Below, in pieces: positions 52,794 to 64,000 of a DNA stretch of 64,000 nucleotides. Below the pieces are notes generated by a model, which did not search any database, was not told where the DNA came from, and was given only the letters and a program-made list of their open reading frames with translations. The DNA comes from Branchipolynoe longqiensis (lineage: Eukaryota > Annelida > Polychaeta > Phyllodocida > Polynoidae), in NCBI GenBank assembly GCA_030323885.1, contig CM059199.1:39068590-39132589 (forward strand), in the 5' to 3' direction. The translations under genes and the position numbers were made by a program. Position 1 is the stretch's first letter. Each line of letters starts with the position of its first letter.

Positions 52794-52894
52794 GTTATGT
52801 ATTTCCGTAACTGTAACGAAGACAAATACTAAAATATATTTAGGTAATTTTAAATGGAAATACTCAGGCCAGTATCCGGACGAAGGAAAGGGCG

Positions 52895-53030
52895 TGGGTG
52901 AATGCGAGGACAATGCCAAGGACACGAGCAAGGACAATGCCAATAACAAGGACAAGAACAATGGCAAGGACAAGGGCAAGAACAATGGCAAGGACAAGGC
53001 CAATGGCGAGAACAAAGTTCTGAGAATGGT
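52895..53030. repeat. GACAAx / GGCAAG hexamer-like repeat
   Basis: Irregular 6-12-bp repeat (GACAATGCCAAG, GACAAGGGCAAG). It yields Lys/Asp/Asn- or Cys/Pro/His-rich ORFs, not credible as genes. Confidence 0.75.
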
Positions 53031-53325
53031 AGCATAAGTGGTGTCATGGCTTCATGACATCAAAGCTACTGTGATAAAGGGAATAATAAAATGAAAGACG
53101 TGTTATTGTGCTGCCGCTATCTAGTGCAACCCCGTTATGTAAGACAACAAAAAGCCTGTCTACATTGGGTCGGATACGAGTGACACAACACCGTTTTAAC
53201 GAAATGATGCATCTGTTTCAGTGATGCGATTATTCGAGACAGTGTAGAACTAGCTATCATTAAGATTGAGAAAATCAAGAAAGATATATATTAACACATT
53301 ACTGCATCCATGTGCTGTCATTGCA
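53031..53325. other. No recognisable gene
   Basis: Unique sequence. Confidence 0.5.
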
Positions 53326-53640
53326 ATTAGTTGGTTGTTGGAGTTTTATATCCTAACAACATATAAAGTCATATCAGGATGGGTACTGACTTGTGACAGG
53401 GCGCACTCACGGTGACTTAATAAGTGCTTCCCCACTGGGATACCAGACCACCAGCACCTTGACATGATATCCCAATCAGTCACATGATCCTGACACTGAG
53501 CAAAACAACCATTGTGCTGGGAGCCTGGTTTCCCGGTGGGGCACCCCTATAAAGTCGCTATGGCTGTCGCACTGTCGGAAGTAGGTCCACGTCCTGATAT
53601 GCCCTTAGATGTTGCCAGGAATTAATACTCCAACAAGCAA
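53326..53640. mobile_element. Inverted pair of headless SINE-A copies
   Basis: A minus-strand copy (53326-53510) and a + copy (53512-53640) are joined core to core with tails outward, so the region can fold back. Both tRNA heads are missing. Confidence 0.75.
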
Positions 53641-53873
53641 TCTACTAATGATACTCAGTACTTGTGATAGCGGGCACCATTGCCAATGTGGATAAGTCCA
53701 GACTTATGGCTGTGTGGATCGATAAATAGATTTGACTGCTGTTTCAATGCAAGATCGTTCCGCCGCCCCCACGACCTGATATCTCACTCAGCCGGGTTAT
53801 CCTGATGCACAATATAATACAACACAGCGATATACCATTAATTCCCAGAGCCGGTCAATGTAGCAGCAGGAAT

Positions 53874-53890
53874 GGGGGGGGGGGGGGGGG
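53874..53890. repeat. G17 homopolymer
   Basis: Seventeen consecutive G. A small SINE-A fragment (53763-53812) lies just to the left. Confidence 0.9.
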
Positions 53891-54099
53891 CACCATGCAG
53901 GAGACGGCCAACTCGTCAACTAAGAACTATAGGTCCTCTTACATCGACTCCATCTCCCCGTCCAACCTACATCCGCCCCGACATACCCGGACACTATATG
54001 TGTAGTCCCTTTCCCAGCAGGAACTCGGTGCCCACGGTTTATTCCTGTATGTCCCCCAAACACTAGATTGCAAAGCTTCCTGCTCGTCCACTGACACCC

Positions 54100-54370
54100 C
54101 ACTGTCACCCCCACACACACCAACACCCACCAGCCACCCATACCCACCACACACCCCACCCTCACTCACATACTCACACCCACACTCACACCCACACCCA
54201 CATCCACACCCTCAATCACATCCACACGCACACTCACCACCCGCACCCACATTCACACCCGCCACACACCCCACCCTCACTCACAAAACTAAAACCCACA
54301 CATGCACACCTACCAACCCCCCCTCCGCACACACTGCAAAGCTCATCCATCCCGCACACAAAATCCGGCC
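54100..54370. repeat. CACACCCAC-rich simple repeat
   Basis: CA- and CCCAC-rich + strand with irregular CTCACTCACA units. Confidence 0.85.
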
Positions 54371-54639
54371 ACTGGTCCCCTGGCCCTCTTTAACTAAGGC
54401 TCCATCCTGTTCGCTCCATTAGTGCAGTGTGGGATCAACCTCCTCCCTCTCCCCTCTCAGCCTTCTGCTTCTTTACTGCCTTTGCCCCTCTCCAGTCACA
54501 CAACACCTCCTACTTAGGGTGCGTCCTCCCACCCACCCACCTACACACCAGTACCTACCTTGCCTACCAAGTGCGCCACATCAATACACCGAACACTACC
54601 TTCCCTAATCAGATACCGTTACCTTCCCTCTGTACCTTT
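54371..54639. other. Pyrimidine-rich spacer
   Basis: C/T-rich sequence grading into the 43-bp array; no gene. Confidence 0.6.
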
Positions 54640-55250
54640 CCTGACTCTTACACTCCCACAACTACCTTCCCTTTCTACCATTCCTGACCTGTTCGCTTAC
54701 ACAACTACCTTCCCTTTCTACCTTTCATTACCTGTCCATTCACACAACTACTTTCCATTTCTACGTTTGCTGACCCGTCCACTACCACAACTACCTTCCA
54801 TTTCTAGCTTGCATGCCCTGTCCACTCACACACCTACCTTCCCTTTCTAACTTTCCTGACCTGTACTCGCACACAACTACCTCCATTTTATACCTTTCAT
54901 GACCTGTGCACTCACACTATTCCCTTCCCTTTTTACCTTTCACGACCCATCCACTCACACAACTACCTTCCATTTCTACCTTTCAGGAACTGTCCACTCA
55001 CACAACTACCTTCCATTTCTACCTTTCATGAACTGTCCACTCACACAACTACCTTCCATTTCTACCTTTCATGAACTGTCCACTCACACAAATACCTTCC
55101 ATTTCTACCTTTCATGACCCATCCACTCACAAAATTACCTTCCATCTCTACCTTTCATGACTCGTCCACTCGCACAACTACCTTCCCTTTCGACCTTTCA
55201 TGACCAGTCCTCTTACACAACTACCTTCCCTCTCTCCCTTTCATGAACTC
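54640..55250. repeat. 43-bp minisatellite
   Basis: About 14 copies of a 43-bp unit containing TTCCATTTCTACCTTTCATG and CTGTCCACTCACACAACTAC, cleanest at 54960-55110. Confidence 0.9.
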
Positions 55251-55735
55251 TCCACACAGCCCCACCTTCCTTCGCTATCTCCACAACTCCCTCCAAACAC
55301 ATTATTCACTACCTTTCCTCCCTCTGGTCCCCCAAGACACCCACTCTGAGCTTCAGATCCTACACCGCCCCCTCGACACACACTGTGACCTTCCCTACCT
55401 GTAACCCCTCCGCACACCCACTGTGACCTTCACTACCGACAGTGCCCCCCTCCACGCACTCAATGTGACCTTCACTACATACACCCCACTTCCACATACA
55501 CACTGTGACCTGGCCAACCTATGGTATTCCTTGCACACACTCTCCCCCCGCCCCCCCCCCACATTCCCTACCTACACCCCTAAACACACCCACGGTGACC
55601 TGCCCTACCAGGACTGCGCCCTCCATTCACACCACTCCCTCCCCTACCTGCCGCCTCCTCCCCTATCCATACACAGCCACACCATAACCGACCCCCACCT
55701 CGACCAGCCCCCCCCCCCCCCCCAACTCATGCACA
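55251..55735. repeat. C-rich low-complexity tract
   Basis: CCTACC/CACACC/CTGTGACCT motifs with C runs at 55547-55559 and about 55709-55722. A loose repeat of CACTGTGACCTTC occurs in 55380-55515. Confidence 0.75.
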
Positions 55736-56029
55736 CAATGCTTGCCTGCCTGCTTAATGTGCCTTCCGGCCAGCCAACATCCCCCTAGCGGCGGCCTATC
55801 GAACCGACTGTGATCGATGGTGGCGCCACAATGAGCGGGTCCCGAACCATATGAGTAGCTCATCAGTGAGGCTAGGTTCCCAGGTTACAAGCCGCTCCTG
55901 AATGTGCGTGCACACACCCGCTGACCCCATTAGCAATAACTTATTCTTATTAATTTCCCGAACTCCAGCTCCAACCAACTAGTGGATCAATCTGCCTGCT
56001 AGCACCCGTCAGGCCAGTCACTCTCTGAT
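55736..56029. other. No recognisable gene
   Basis: Unique sequence. Confidence 0.5.
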
Positions 56030-56165
56030 CAGAACTCAGACCAGAACGCAGGACGGAACTCAGGTCAGAACTCAGGCCAGAAATCAGGCCAGAACGCAGG
56101 CCAGAACGCAGGCCAGAACGCAGGCCGGAACTCAGGTCAGAATCATGCCAGAACTCAGGGCAGAA
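56030..56165. repeat. 12-bp minisatellite CAGGCCAGAACG
   Basis: About eleven units, with CAGGTCAGAACT variants. Confidence 0.88.
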
Positions 56166-56631
56166 CTCATTTCCGGACATTTCCACTGAATTGTCACACC
56201 ACCCCCACCCACCAACACCTTAATACCTGTGTATTCTCTGTGTTTTCTGTTAGATTTTACCTTCAACAAAATGCCACATTGCTAAGCAAGGTAGACAGAA
56301 TCCTATGATATTACCCCCTATATATCTGCTGTGTTGTTTGTTTTATATTTGCTATATATATGAGTCAGCCTCACGAAAATGGGCCAATTGGTGGTTTATT
56401 TAAGATGTCGGTGTCACAATTCTTAAAGTGTAGTGCATTTCTTTGTTTTATATTATATTATCCTAGAAACAAATAAGGTTGTTGTATTTTCTCTACCTTT
56501 ACATTCAGGATAAATTTAAGGACTTTCCAATACCTCTGTCAATGCTAAACTATAAGTATAACGATGGACGCCGACATCCAATAATCATCGCCTACAAATT
56601 TCCCCAATTGACCTCTTTTCATGCTCCTGAC

Positions 56632-56672
<41 letters not shown>

Positions 56673-56684
56673 AACAACGGCTGA
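56166..56684. other. No recognisable gene; TA run
   Basis: A (TA)n lies at 56634-56669 immediately before a SINE-A copy. Confidence 0.55.
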
Positions 56685-56975
56685 TTTGTTGTTGAAGTGT
56701 CTAAGGTTATATCAGGACGGGTATCGACATGTGACTGTACATTAACGGCACCTCTATAGTGCTGCCCCGCTGGGATACCATACTGTCAGCGCTAGGATAC
56801 CACTCAGTCACATTATCCTGACAACAAACCAACCATTCCTTGCCCTATCCTAATAAAGCCAATTGTCTGCCTAGGAAGCGACAACGCACCAATTTTGTAA
56901 GTCATTTGTTTCACTCGATCGGGAATTGAACTCTCAAACTTCCGCACGGGAGTCTTCGCTCTACCGATTCGGCCA
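56685..56975 (-). mobile_element. SINE-A copy
   Basis: GTCTAAGGTTATATCAGGAC, TATAGTGCTGCCCCGCTGGG, and a tRNA head ending CTACCGATTCGGCCAAAG. Confidence 0.8.
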
Positions 56976-57789
56976 AAGACTTTGGTTTACATAGTGGGCC
57001 TATGGTAAACAGATTCAAGAAGGAAGTGATATGTCTGGTTGAGTAGTTTATTCTGTGGCAAGAAATAATAACAATGCCATCCCAATAGAGCTTGTAATTG
57101 GCCACTCGCTACTGCTATTATAGGTGGACGTGAAAAATGTGTAGTGACACCTGTGGGTAAGGACGGAACTAATGTGGATGTCCTCAGCTGCATACTGATT
57201 AAGAATCGAACTGTGTGGGAAGAGGGTCCTTGTATATTACCATAGAGCAGATATATTAATTCATTGAACAGAGGAGTCTTAATCGGAGAACATTGTTCTT
57301 TCTCATTCTATTACTTTTTCCGCGATCTTCATTAAACAAAGTGTCACAGATTAAGTAATGACGAATATCAATTTGATAAATAGTTGGTTTAATTCTGTCA
57401 TGTTACGCATGGACATTTCCGTCTCCCAACCCTCTCCCGAAGGAGAGGTTCACTTATTTTGCCATGTTGTTCCCATTTTGAAAAGCTACTTGAAATACTA
57501 TAATCACGTTTAATTATAATGCATAGTTGGACCGGTGATAACATGTCACTGGTTGGAATTGGCGGAGAGTATTATTGGGAATGTCCAATATTCACATGAC
57601 ATTGTTGCCGTGTCTCTACCACGTCGCTTGATTGTGTTACGCTATCTGTTCCCAATGGCGCCAGACATTGAGAAGATGGCCAGATAATATCCAAATCGGT
57701 GCACCAATCTCTAGTGCCTTTAATTAGTTGTCTGCCTATAATATATACCCATATCAAACCTGGTATGTATAGATGACTTAGACATGACA
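56976..57789. other. No recognisable gene
   Basis: Unique AT-rich sequence. Confidence 0.5.
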
Positions 57790-57930
57790 CATATATATAT
57801 AATATATACTATATAAAATATATATAATATATATGTAATATATATAATATACATATATATATCTAGTTATAGTCTAATATATATACATGTAAACATGCAT
57901 TTATATATTTAAATATATATATAATGTGGA
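57790..57930. repeat. TA-rich microsatellite
   Basis: ATATATAATATATA-type repeats. Confidence 0.9.
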
Positions 57931-57939
57931 TGCATATTT

Positions 57940-58445
57940 GGTTGTTGCTTTACTTCCTAACAATATATTCGGTGATATCAGAACGTATGTCGATCTATAT
58001 ATAATTATATATATAGATACATATATTTATATATTATTTACTTCTTCCGGTTTTGCATATCTCTTTATCAACAACGGAAGTCACATCCGGTCGGGCATTA
58101 ATGTGAGGCCCTGATGCCAGCACCATTACCAGATAAGCAACTCAGTCAGTCAGTCAGTCACATTATCCTGGTCCTGAATCATTCAGTCATTGTCATGTCC
58201 CAACTTGCCCAATGGCCTGCTCGGTTGCGACAATAACCGATGCTGTACGGCCTTGGTTTTGATTTCATAATGGCTTAACCAGTCCTTGCTAACCAGTCCT
58301 TGCCCCTATAATAACAATTCCAAGCGCCAGGGCAGCTGGCGACAAGTATCAATTGTGTAAGTCAATAGTTTGATTCGATCAGATTTCAAACTCCCGACGT
58401 TCTTTACGGAAAGCCTGAGCTCTTACTGATTCAGGAACCATCTCT
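57940..58445 (-). mobile_element. Rearranged SINE-A copy
   Basis: A tail piece (57940-57995), a TA run (57998-58040), then a body and head (58095-58445) with CAGT tetramer expansion at 58143-58160 and a short duplication of AACCAGTCCTTGC (58277-58305). Confidence 0.7.
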
Positions 58446-58827
58446 GGTCCCAAAGATCATGTCCCCCTTTAGCAAGAACCAACATTCTTCTATGTAGGCA
58501 GCGTCTCCACGTCACAAACAGCTCCCTCTAGCGAGTAATAGATCATTGGCAAAACGGATATTAGCCCATCGGCCAAGCTGTACAACTCTGGCACGATGTC
58601 TCAATGGTGTGAGTGTGACTATGGCGCAACATAAAACCACTAGGTGCCGCCAACATCGCGGCCTCCTTTGTAGAACATGGAGAACTAAATGAAACATGTA
58701 ATTAATACAGACGCATACACAGGAAATATGTCTTAGATCCTGTAGAAATGCGTTAAACATGAACTGCAGCTTGCTTCTTCACCGGACGCGGTAGACGAAT
58801 CGGGAGAGGGCAGGCCTCGCGTGCGGC
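58446..58827. other. No recognisable gene
   Basis: Unique sequence. Confidence 0.5.
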
Positions 58828-59008
58828 AAATAGTTATCTCTTCCTAGCAAGACGCTCGGTATTACTAGGATAGGATAAGGACTGGTTAGCTCAGTGTCAG
58901 GATAATCTGACTGAGAGTGATATGATGCCATGGTGCTGATTGTCTGATTTCCCAGTGGGGAAGCACTATGAAGTTGCCTTGATTGTGCACTGGCACCAAG
59001 TGACCGCT
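58828..59008 (+). mobile_element. SINE-A copy, head and tail missing
   Basis: CTTCCTAGCAAGACGCTCGG, AAGGACTGGTTAGCTCAGTG, and the core GAAGCACTATGAAGTTGCC. Confidence 0.75.
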
Positions 59009-59097
59009 TGCGGTTCATCTGCTCTGCTGGAAACCTGTTATGCTTCACAATGGGCACCCAAAGGGGATGTCCAGTACCTATGGTGGTCTGGTATTTT

Positions 59098-59240
59098 CTT
59101 TTGGTTGTTTGTTGCTTTGCGTCCTGGCAACATCTAAGGTCATATCAGGACAGGTTACGACTTCTGACAGTGTGTGGTTATTGCGACTTCCTAGTGCTGC
59201 TCCACTGGGAGTCAAGGCTGTTGGCACAATGACCCATGCA
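59098..59240 (-). mobile_element. SINE-A copy, head missing
   Basis: TTGTTTGTTGCTTTGCGTCC through TAGTGCTGCTCCACTGGGA. Confidence 0.75.
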
Positions 59241-59579
59241 CATAACATTGATTTGCACCAATTTATAGAGACGCAAGCCCAGGACATATTTGTTAGGTCC
59301 TATAGAAACTCATCAAGTATTAAGTGCCGCTTGCTGCTATTGTGGTATGCTGGTAAGGTGTCATGATTGAAACTGGGGACTTAAATGTGATGTCCAATGG
59401 TTATTTTTTCTGAATAGTTATTTATAGGTGAGGCTCACATACATACTTATATGCGAGGCTCACATATATATTTATAAATACATATTTGGACCTCATATAT
59501 AGGGCATTCACACATATATGTTCGATATATATGCCACTCATATATATTGATTTACATATATGCATGTATTACTTAGTAG

Positions 59580-59614
<35 letters not shown>

Positions 59615-60509
59615 CCATATATCAATCCATGTGACACTTCTAGCCCAGACATTTAAAAGACAGCTCGATCGCTACTTATTGCTGTGTCAGCGTCATTTTG
59701 AGGCTCTCCGCTGATTCTATTTACAACGCCTGAGAACAGCATTAATTTCTCTCGCCTTCAACTGATGCCATTCACCTCTATTTTCGACCACTTTCTTCCT
59801 CTCCCCACGGCACCTGCCCGCCTCTCCCGTACCCTCCACTCCCAATGCCGTGCCACCACCCAACCGCCCTCCTCCCACTCCCTCCCTCCCACCCACCACT
59901 CCCCCCCCTCCCCTCCCCTTCCCCCTCCCCACTCCCCCTACGACTCACTGCCACCCTCCCTCACATGCAGCCACTCACTGGCTTAATTGAGTTGCTCCAC
60001 TTTGCTGCTGTGACGAATCAAGCCCGGGGTTCTGCCCTATTCATGTTGCCGGGCCCCTCCCTAATCAAGGCGCCGTGAGGGTTGAGGCGGTGGTGGGTGT
60101 GTATGGGTGTGCAAGATGGTTTCCGAGGGCTGACAGGAGAGGTCGCCAGGCCTCAAGTCTCGCAACGCCTGCTGTTTAGCCGAGACTCTGGGTTGAAACC
60201 AGTATGCCAAGGTTTGCCTCATTAGCGGGACTACCTAGATGTCGCGTCTGCTGCACACTGTGGGTATTACTTCATTATAGACAAGAATTCACTTTCAGCT
60301 CCATCCCGCCACTACCCTGCCATAATGGGGCAGCAAGCAGTAAGGGCGGTAACGATCTGCGAGCAAGCACTAAGGGCGGTAACTCTCTTCCTGCATTCAC
60401 ACACATGTGACCCACTAGTGGAAAAAGAAGGCCCTCTTTGCACCAATCTTGTTATCGAGAAAAAAACTAACTTAAAGTCCCAGCAGCCACTTGTGTCATT
60501 AGCCTGTTC
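59241..60509. other. No recognisable gene
   Basis: A TA run (59582-59615) and a pyrimidine-rich stretch (59800-59965) whose ORFs are by-products. Otherwise unique. Confidence 0.5.
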
Positions 60510-60556
60510 TTTGTTGGGGCTTTGCATGCTAGCAACATCCAATGTGCTATCATGGT
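60510..60556 (-). mobile_element. SINE-A tail fragment
   Basis: GGGGCTTTGCATGCTAGCAA only. Confidence 0.5.
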
Positions 60557-60754
60557 GACTGTAATGTTATCTAGAATAACCGACTATACACGTTGGCATC
60601 TCGTTGTCTAATGACTTTATTGAGGTCAAACCCACACCGCGCCAGTCATGCGCTCCCCGGTGCCTCACACGTTATGCACCCCAGCCAGTACCATACATCA
60701 CAGTGACTACCGAATTGTGAATATAGCTGGCAGTGAGTTGACCAGTTGCCGAGC

Positions 60755-60923
60755 TGATGGAAGCAATGTGTGGTTCTATCTGCTCGGAGCATGAACTAAC
60801 TCCACATATCGGCCATTCCATTGACACCATTATGCTGTCTGGATTCCCCGATTCAATCACCCTACACGTGCCTAACTGTCCAGGTGGCTGCATTGCGTGA
60901 AATGTCAGAGCATTCAACTACAC
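60755..60923 (-). mobile_element. Diverged TRIM-B terminal repeat inside duplication copy 1
   Basis: Read on minus: TGTAGTTG, CCACCTGGACAGTTAGGCAC, TGATTGAATCGGGGAATCC, CATAATGGTGTCAATGG. The order follows the TRIM-B terminal repeat. Its duplicate is at about 63359-63527. Confidence 0.6.
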
Positions 60924-61130
60924 TCACCACCCTGTGATTCGATAGGGAATGACTCGACTAGGTCATGCAGGCATCAACTAAATTCATTCCTAAATTTGCG
61001 TGGACTGGCTTGTCGGATACCTTCATTATGTATGTAGTCAGGTCGATTGGGTTCTAATAGAACAGTTACATAATGCAGATACTTAACTCATCAGCCACCC
61101 CACCTCATTTACTCAACATATAGATACTGA

Positions 61131-61300
61131 TTTTTTTTTTTTTTTTTTTGGGTAAATATTTTTATTCATCTGAATACATATTTTGTCAGCGCCGGGGCAC
61201 TGGTCTTCCAGCCGTTGGAGTGGTCGCATTTTATCTGTACATAGTGGAAGTGGAATGTGTTGCATTGTGTGCAGCACAACCCATTCTGAACATAAAAGAA
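61131..61300 (-). mobile_element. Retroposon 3' end: shared tail module with poly-A
   Basis: Read on minus: GGAAGACCAGTGCCCCGGC, CTGACAAAATATGTATTCAG, ATGAATAAAAATATTTACCC, then A19. The same module ends family G copies. The A-tail is present only in this duplicate. Confidence 0.65.
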
Positions 61301-61414
61301 AGTGGGGGAGCAGCCTATGCTGCATAGTGTACAGCATAGGTACTCAACATAGTGTAAGGTATATGCATCAAGATAGTGTGTGCAGTAATGTACACTAGTG
61401 GTTAAATCATATGC

Positions 61415-62214
61415 TGTGTTTGTATATCAGTTAGATTTGGTTTTAATAACGGTTAGTCTTTAAATAGTGCCATGTTGTGCATGTATTGTGGTTTATATTG
61501 TGTGCATTGCTGGTTGAAGATGTAGTTATTCAGTGGTGACAATGGGTCTAAAGTAGGGGTAGCGGGTCTCGAGTCATTGAGTTATAATAGTTGTTTGTCA
61601 AATGTGGATGGGGGGGGGAGGGGTACATGGGCAGGGGGGGGGCGGACACGCAGGGAGAGAGCAGGCATGAGAGAGGGCGAAGTCAATGGGTCGCGTGTAA
61701 TAGTCCCTGTAGTGTATTGCACTCCCCCCCCCCCCATGTCCGGGTGAGGGGCGGGACCCCCATCATGCACCGCTCAGCCTCCTGCGCAGGGCCTAGCCTC
61801 CACTCGCTCAGAGGAATATTTTTTAGGAACCCGCGGATATAAAGTATGACTGTTTATCGGGTTATACTAGAATTATTATGTAGTGTTATTAATCAAGTCA
61901 TTCAGCCATCCTGTCCGGTTTACAAAGTATTAACACAATAAAATTCTGATTTGACAAGGTTTGTACTAGAATGGTCACAGTGCCAGCCATCGCCATCTGG
62001 TTTACAACGTATGAATAACCATTAAAACCTCTCTAAATCGACAGAGCATTGGACCAACTTTAAATGGTCCATCTAGGGAGTTTGTTTGTTTAGCGAATGT
62101 TTTTTTAGTTACAGCGGTAGTGTGTGGGTGATCATTTTGGACCCAAATAAAGTATCCAATATATGCGAGTGGCCGATCTGTGGAGGTGGGCGGTTAAGCA
62201 TGTTTCACTGTATA

Positions 62215-62251
<37 letters not shown>
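61415..62251. other. Spacer between duplicates; TA run at right
   Basis: G runs (61608-61617, 61636-61643), a C run (61725-61735) and a (TA)n at 62212-62251. No gene. Confidence 0.55.
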
Positions 62252-62254
<3 letters not shown>

Positions 62255-62480
62255 GAGGTCAAGGGCAACACTCGTAAACACCAATCCAAAATAGATATAG
62301 ACATTCGAATCAAACCATCAAACAATTAATTTGTTTGCATTCCTGTTGTTTCGTCCATTCCTCTATAATCATGTCATGACAAGAAAAGTGGATTCAGTGA
62401 GAACTACCTTGTGGTCAAATTTTGTTATTTTAATTAAATTTTTGGATTGGCGTTTACATAGTTTGGCGCCTGAACTCTTC
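62252..62480. mobile_element. MITE-D copy 5 (229 bp)
   Basis: TIRs GAAGAGGTCAAGGGCAACAC (diverged) and right-inverted GAAGAGTTCAGGCGCCAAAC. Preceded by a 40-bp (TA)n and followed by ATTATATACATAATATA. Confidence 0.83.
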
Positions 62481-63177
62481 ATTATATACATAATATAGTG
62501 TTTTTGTTCTCGGATTATACTCAGAGTATCGCCTTGCATGAATTACATCAGCTCACAGCTGAGTAAGGGGCACTCCGAGAGAACCCAAATTACCCCGGCT
62601 GTTACAGCAATCACTGCTGACATTTACGATACAGCCGGTTTCCATAGTACTTAGTGGGAAAGACCTAAATGACCAGGTGGTGCACTTTCTCATGGTCTCG
62701 TAGCATGCCACCCAATGAAACCAGTGAGTATGGCACAATGAGGCCAAGTTGCACTATGTGCTATATAATTTATTACATGAATATAAAGGGATGGAGTTTA
62801 TATCTTATCCTTTTTATCATACTTTAAATAATTCCTCGCTATTTATTATGTATGTCTTATTTATTTGTATATATTTGCTGCTGGCCGGAACCAGCTCCGC
62901 CTGGCTGGTGCCACGTCCATGTAGCCATTGCCCAGCCAGCGTGCGTCACGTTCACATGAGCTCCGAATTTTTGCCTGGCCATATGGGCCTCGGAAAATAA
63001 AGGTAGGCTTCCACGACTCCTCGTCTCGTCTCTTTATTTTATCCTCCGGAGTTGTAGCCTATTTTATACCAAATATACCTCTATATTTCCGTGGACCTTA
63101 TTCGGTGAGCAGTTAGTTCACCCGAAAATTAGTCATTACAATTTGTTTGATGAATATGTTTATTTTGCTGAATAAGT
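62481..63177. other. No recognisable gene
   Basis: Unique sequence. The 83-codon ORF at 62749 has no recognisable domain. Confidence 0.5.
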
Positions 63178-64000
63178 GAATAACCGACTATACACGTTGG
63201 CATCTCGTTGTCTAATGACTTTATTGAGGTCAAACCCACACCGCGCCAGTCATGCGCTCCCCGGTGCCTCACACGTTATGCACCCCAGCCAGTACCATAC
63301 ATCACAGTGACTACCGAATTGTGAATATAGCTGGCAGTGAGTTGACCAGTTGCCGAGCTGATGGAAGCAATGTGTGGTTCTATCTGCTCGGAGCATGAAC
63401 TAACTCCACATATCGGCCATTCCATTGACACCATTATGCTGTCTGGATTCCCCGATTCAATCACCCTACACGTGCCTAACTGTCCAGGTGGCTGCATTGC
63501 GTGAAATGTCAGAGCATTCAACTACACTCACCACCCTTTGATTCGATAGGGAATGACTCGACTAGGTCATGCAGGCATCAACTAAATTCATTCCTAAATT
63601 TGCGTGGACTGGCTTGTCGGATACCTTCATTATGTATGTAGTCAGGTCGATTGGGTTCTAATAGAACAGTTACATAATGCAGATACTTAACTCATCAGCC
63701 ACCCCACCTCATTTACTCAACATATAGATACTGATGGGTAAATATTTTTATTCATCTGAATACATATTTTGTCAGCGCCGGGGCACTGGTCTTCCAGCCG
63801 TTGGAGTGGTCGCATTTTATCTGTACATAGTGGAAGTGGAATGTGTTGCATTGTGTGCAGCACAACCCATTCTGAACATAAAAGAAAGTGGGGGAGCAGC
63901 CTATGCTGCATAGTGTACAGCATAGGTACTCAACATAGTGTAAGGTATATGCATCAAGATAGTGTGTGCAGTAATGTACACTAGTGGTTAAATCATATGC
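63178..64000. repeat. Direct duplication, copy 2 (823 bp to window end)
   Basis: Counterpart of 60574-61414, starting 2604 bp downstream. Still matching when the window ends, so its full length is unknown. Confidence 0.95.

Larger units (their letters stand above)
60574..61414. repeat. Direct duplication, copy 1 (841 bp)
   Basis: Nearly identical to 63178-64000. I found one substitution (G at 60934 versus T at 63538) and one length change: 19 T at 61131-61149 versus a single T in copy 2. It contains a diverged TRIM-B terminal repeat and the family G tail module (minus strand). Confidence 0.95.

Noticed and set aside
52756..53037. 93-codon ORF with Lys/Asp/Asn repeats
   Set aside because: Starts inside a TRIM-B fragment and runs through a hexamer-like repeat; no independent support.
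60574..64000. The two 0.82-kb copies as LTRs of one retrotransposon
   Set aside because: Copy boundaries lack TG...CA ends, the copies contain pieces of other repeat families, and the spacer has no coding or priming features.

Overview
The window looks like intergenic DNA of an invertebrate animal, most likely a mollusc. This rests on three things. The only convincing gene is a neuropeptide GPCR of a type common in lophotrochozoans. The interspersed repeats are tRNA-headed SINEs, including one (13806-14120) that resembles a repeat I know from mollusc sequences. There is no sign of bacterial gene packing. The species call is inference.

One intact gene is visible: an uninterrupted 389-codon class A GPCR (20886-22055, + strand), FMRFamide-receptor-like. 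It lies directly downstream of a 12-bp minisatellite. I see no other host gene, although a multi-exon gene with short exons could be missed.

Almost everything else is repeats. Left (1-12.5 kb): a 34-bp minisatellite, a LINE 3' end, a 503-bp terminal-repeat element, a large AT microsatellite, a G30 run, then a chain of purine- or GC-rich satellites ending in about 56 copies of a CpG hexamer (10548-10885). Centre-left (12.5-20.3 kb): AT-rich unknown DNA, SINEs and two TIR elements flanked by (TA)n. Centre (20.3-30.4 kb): the GPCR, then SINEs and a 1.6-kb array of a 9-bp unit. 30.4-41 kb: decayed DIRS-type tyrosine-recombinase retrotransposon remains on the minus strand, broken by a 460-bp TIR element and by a 2.88-kb long-TIR element that carries a self-inverting 15-bp minisatellite; then 355-bp TTAA-flanked MITEs, one with a 503-bp element nested in it. 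41-53 kb: SINEs, another 503-bp element, a 5'-truncated LINE reverse-transcriptase fragment nested in a SINE, and more TIR elements. 53-64 kb: C-rich minisatellites, SINEs and a nearly identical 0.82-kb direct duplication reaching the window end.

The best candidate for something undescribed is the 503-bp element (4242-4744, 38934-39436, 44675-45178). It has 182-183-bp direct terminal repeats with TG...CA ends, a 139-bp non-coding interior with a TGG just inside the left repeat and a purine-rich tract before the right repeat, and 4-bp target duplications. Each terminal repeat holds a tRNA-like sequence with intact A and B boxes. This is the layout of a terminal-repeat retrotransposon in miniature (TRIM) with a Pol III promoter in its LTR, analogous to plant Cassandra TRIMs, which carry 5S-derived sequence.

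Family names used below (SINE-A, SINE-F, TRIM-B, MITE-D, MITE-E, TIR-J, family G, H, I) are local labels, not database names.
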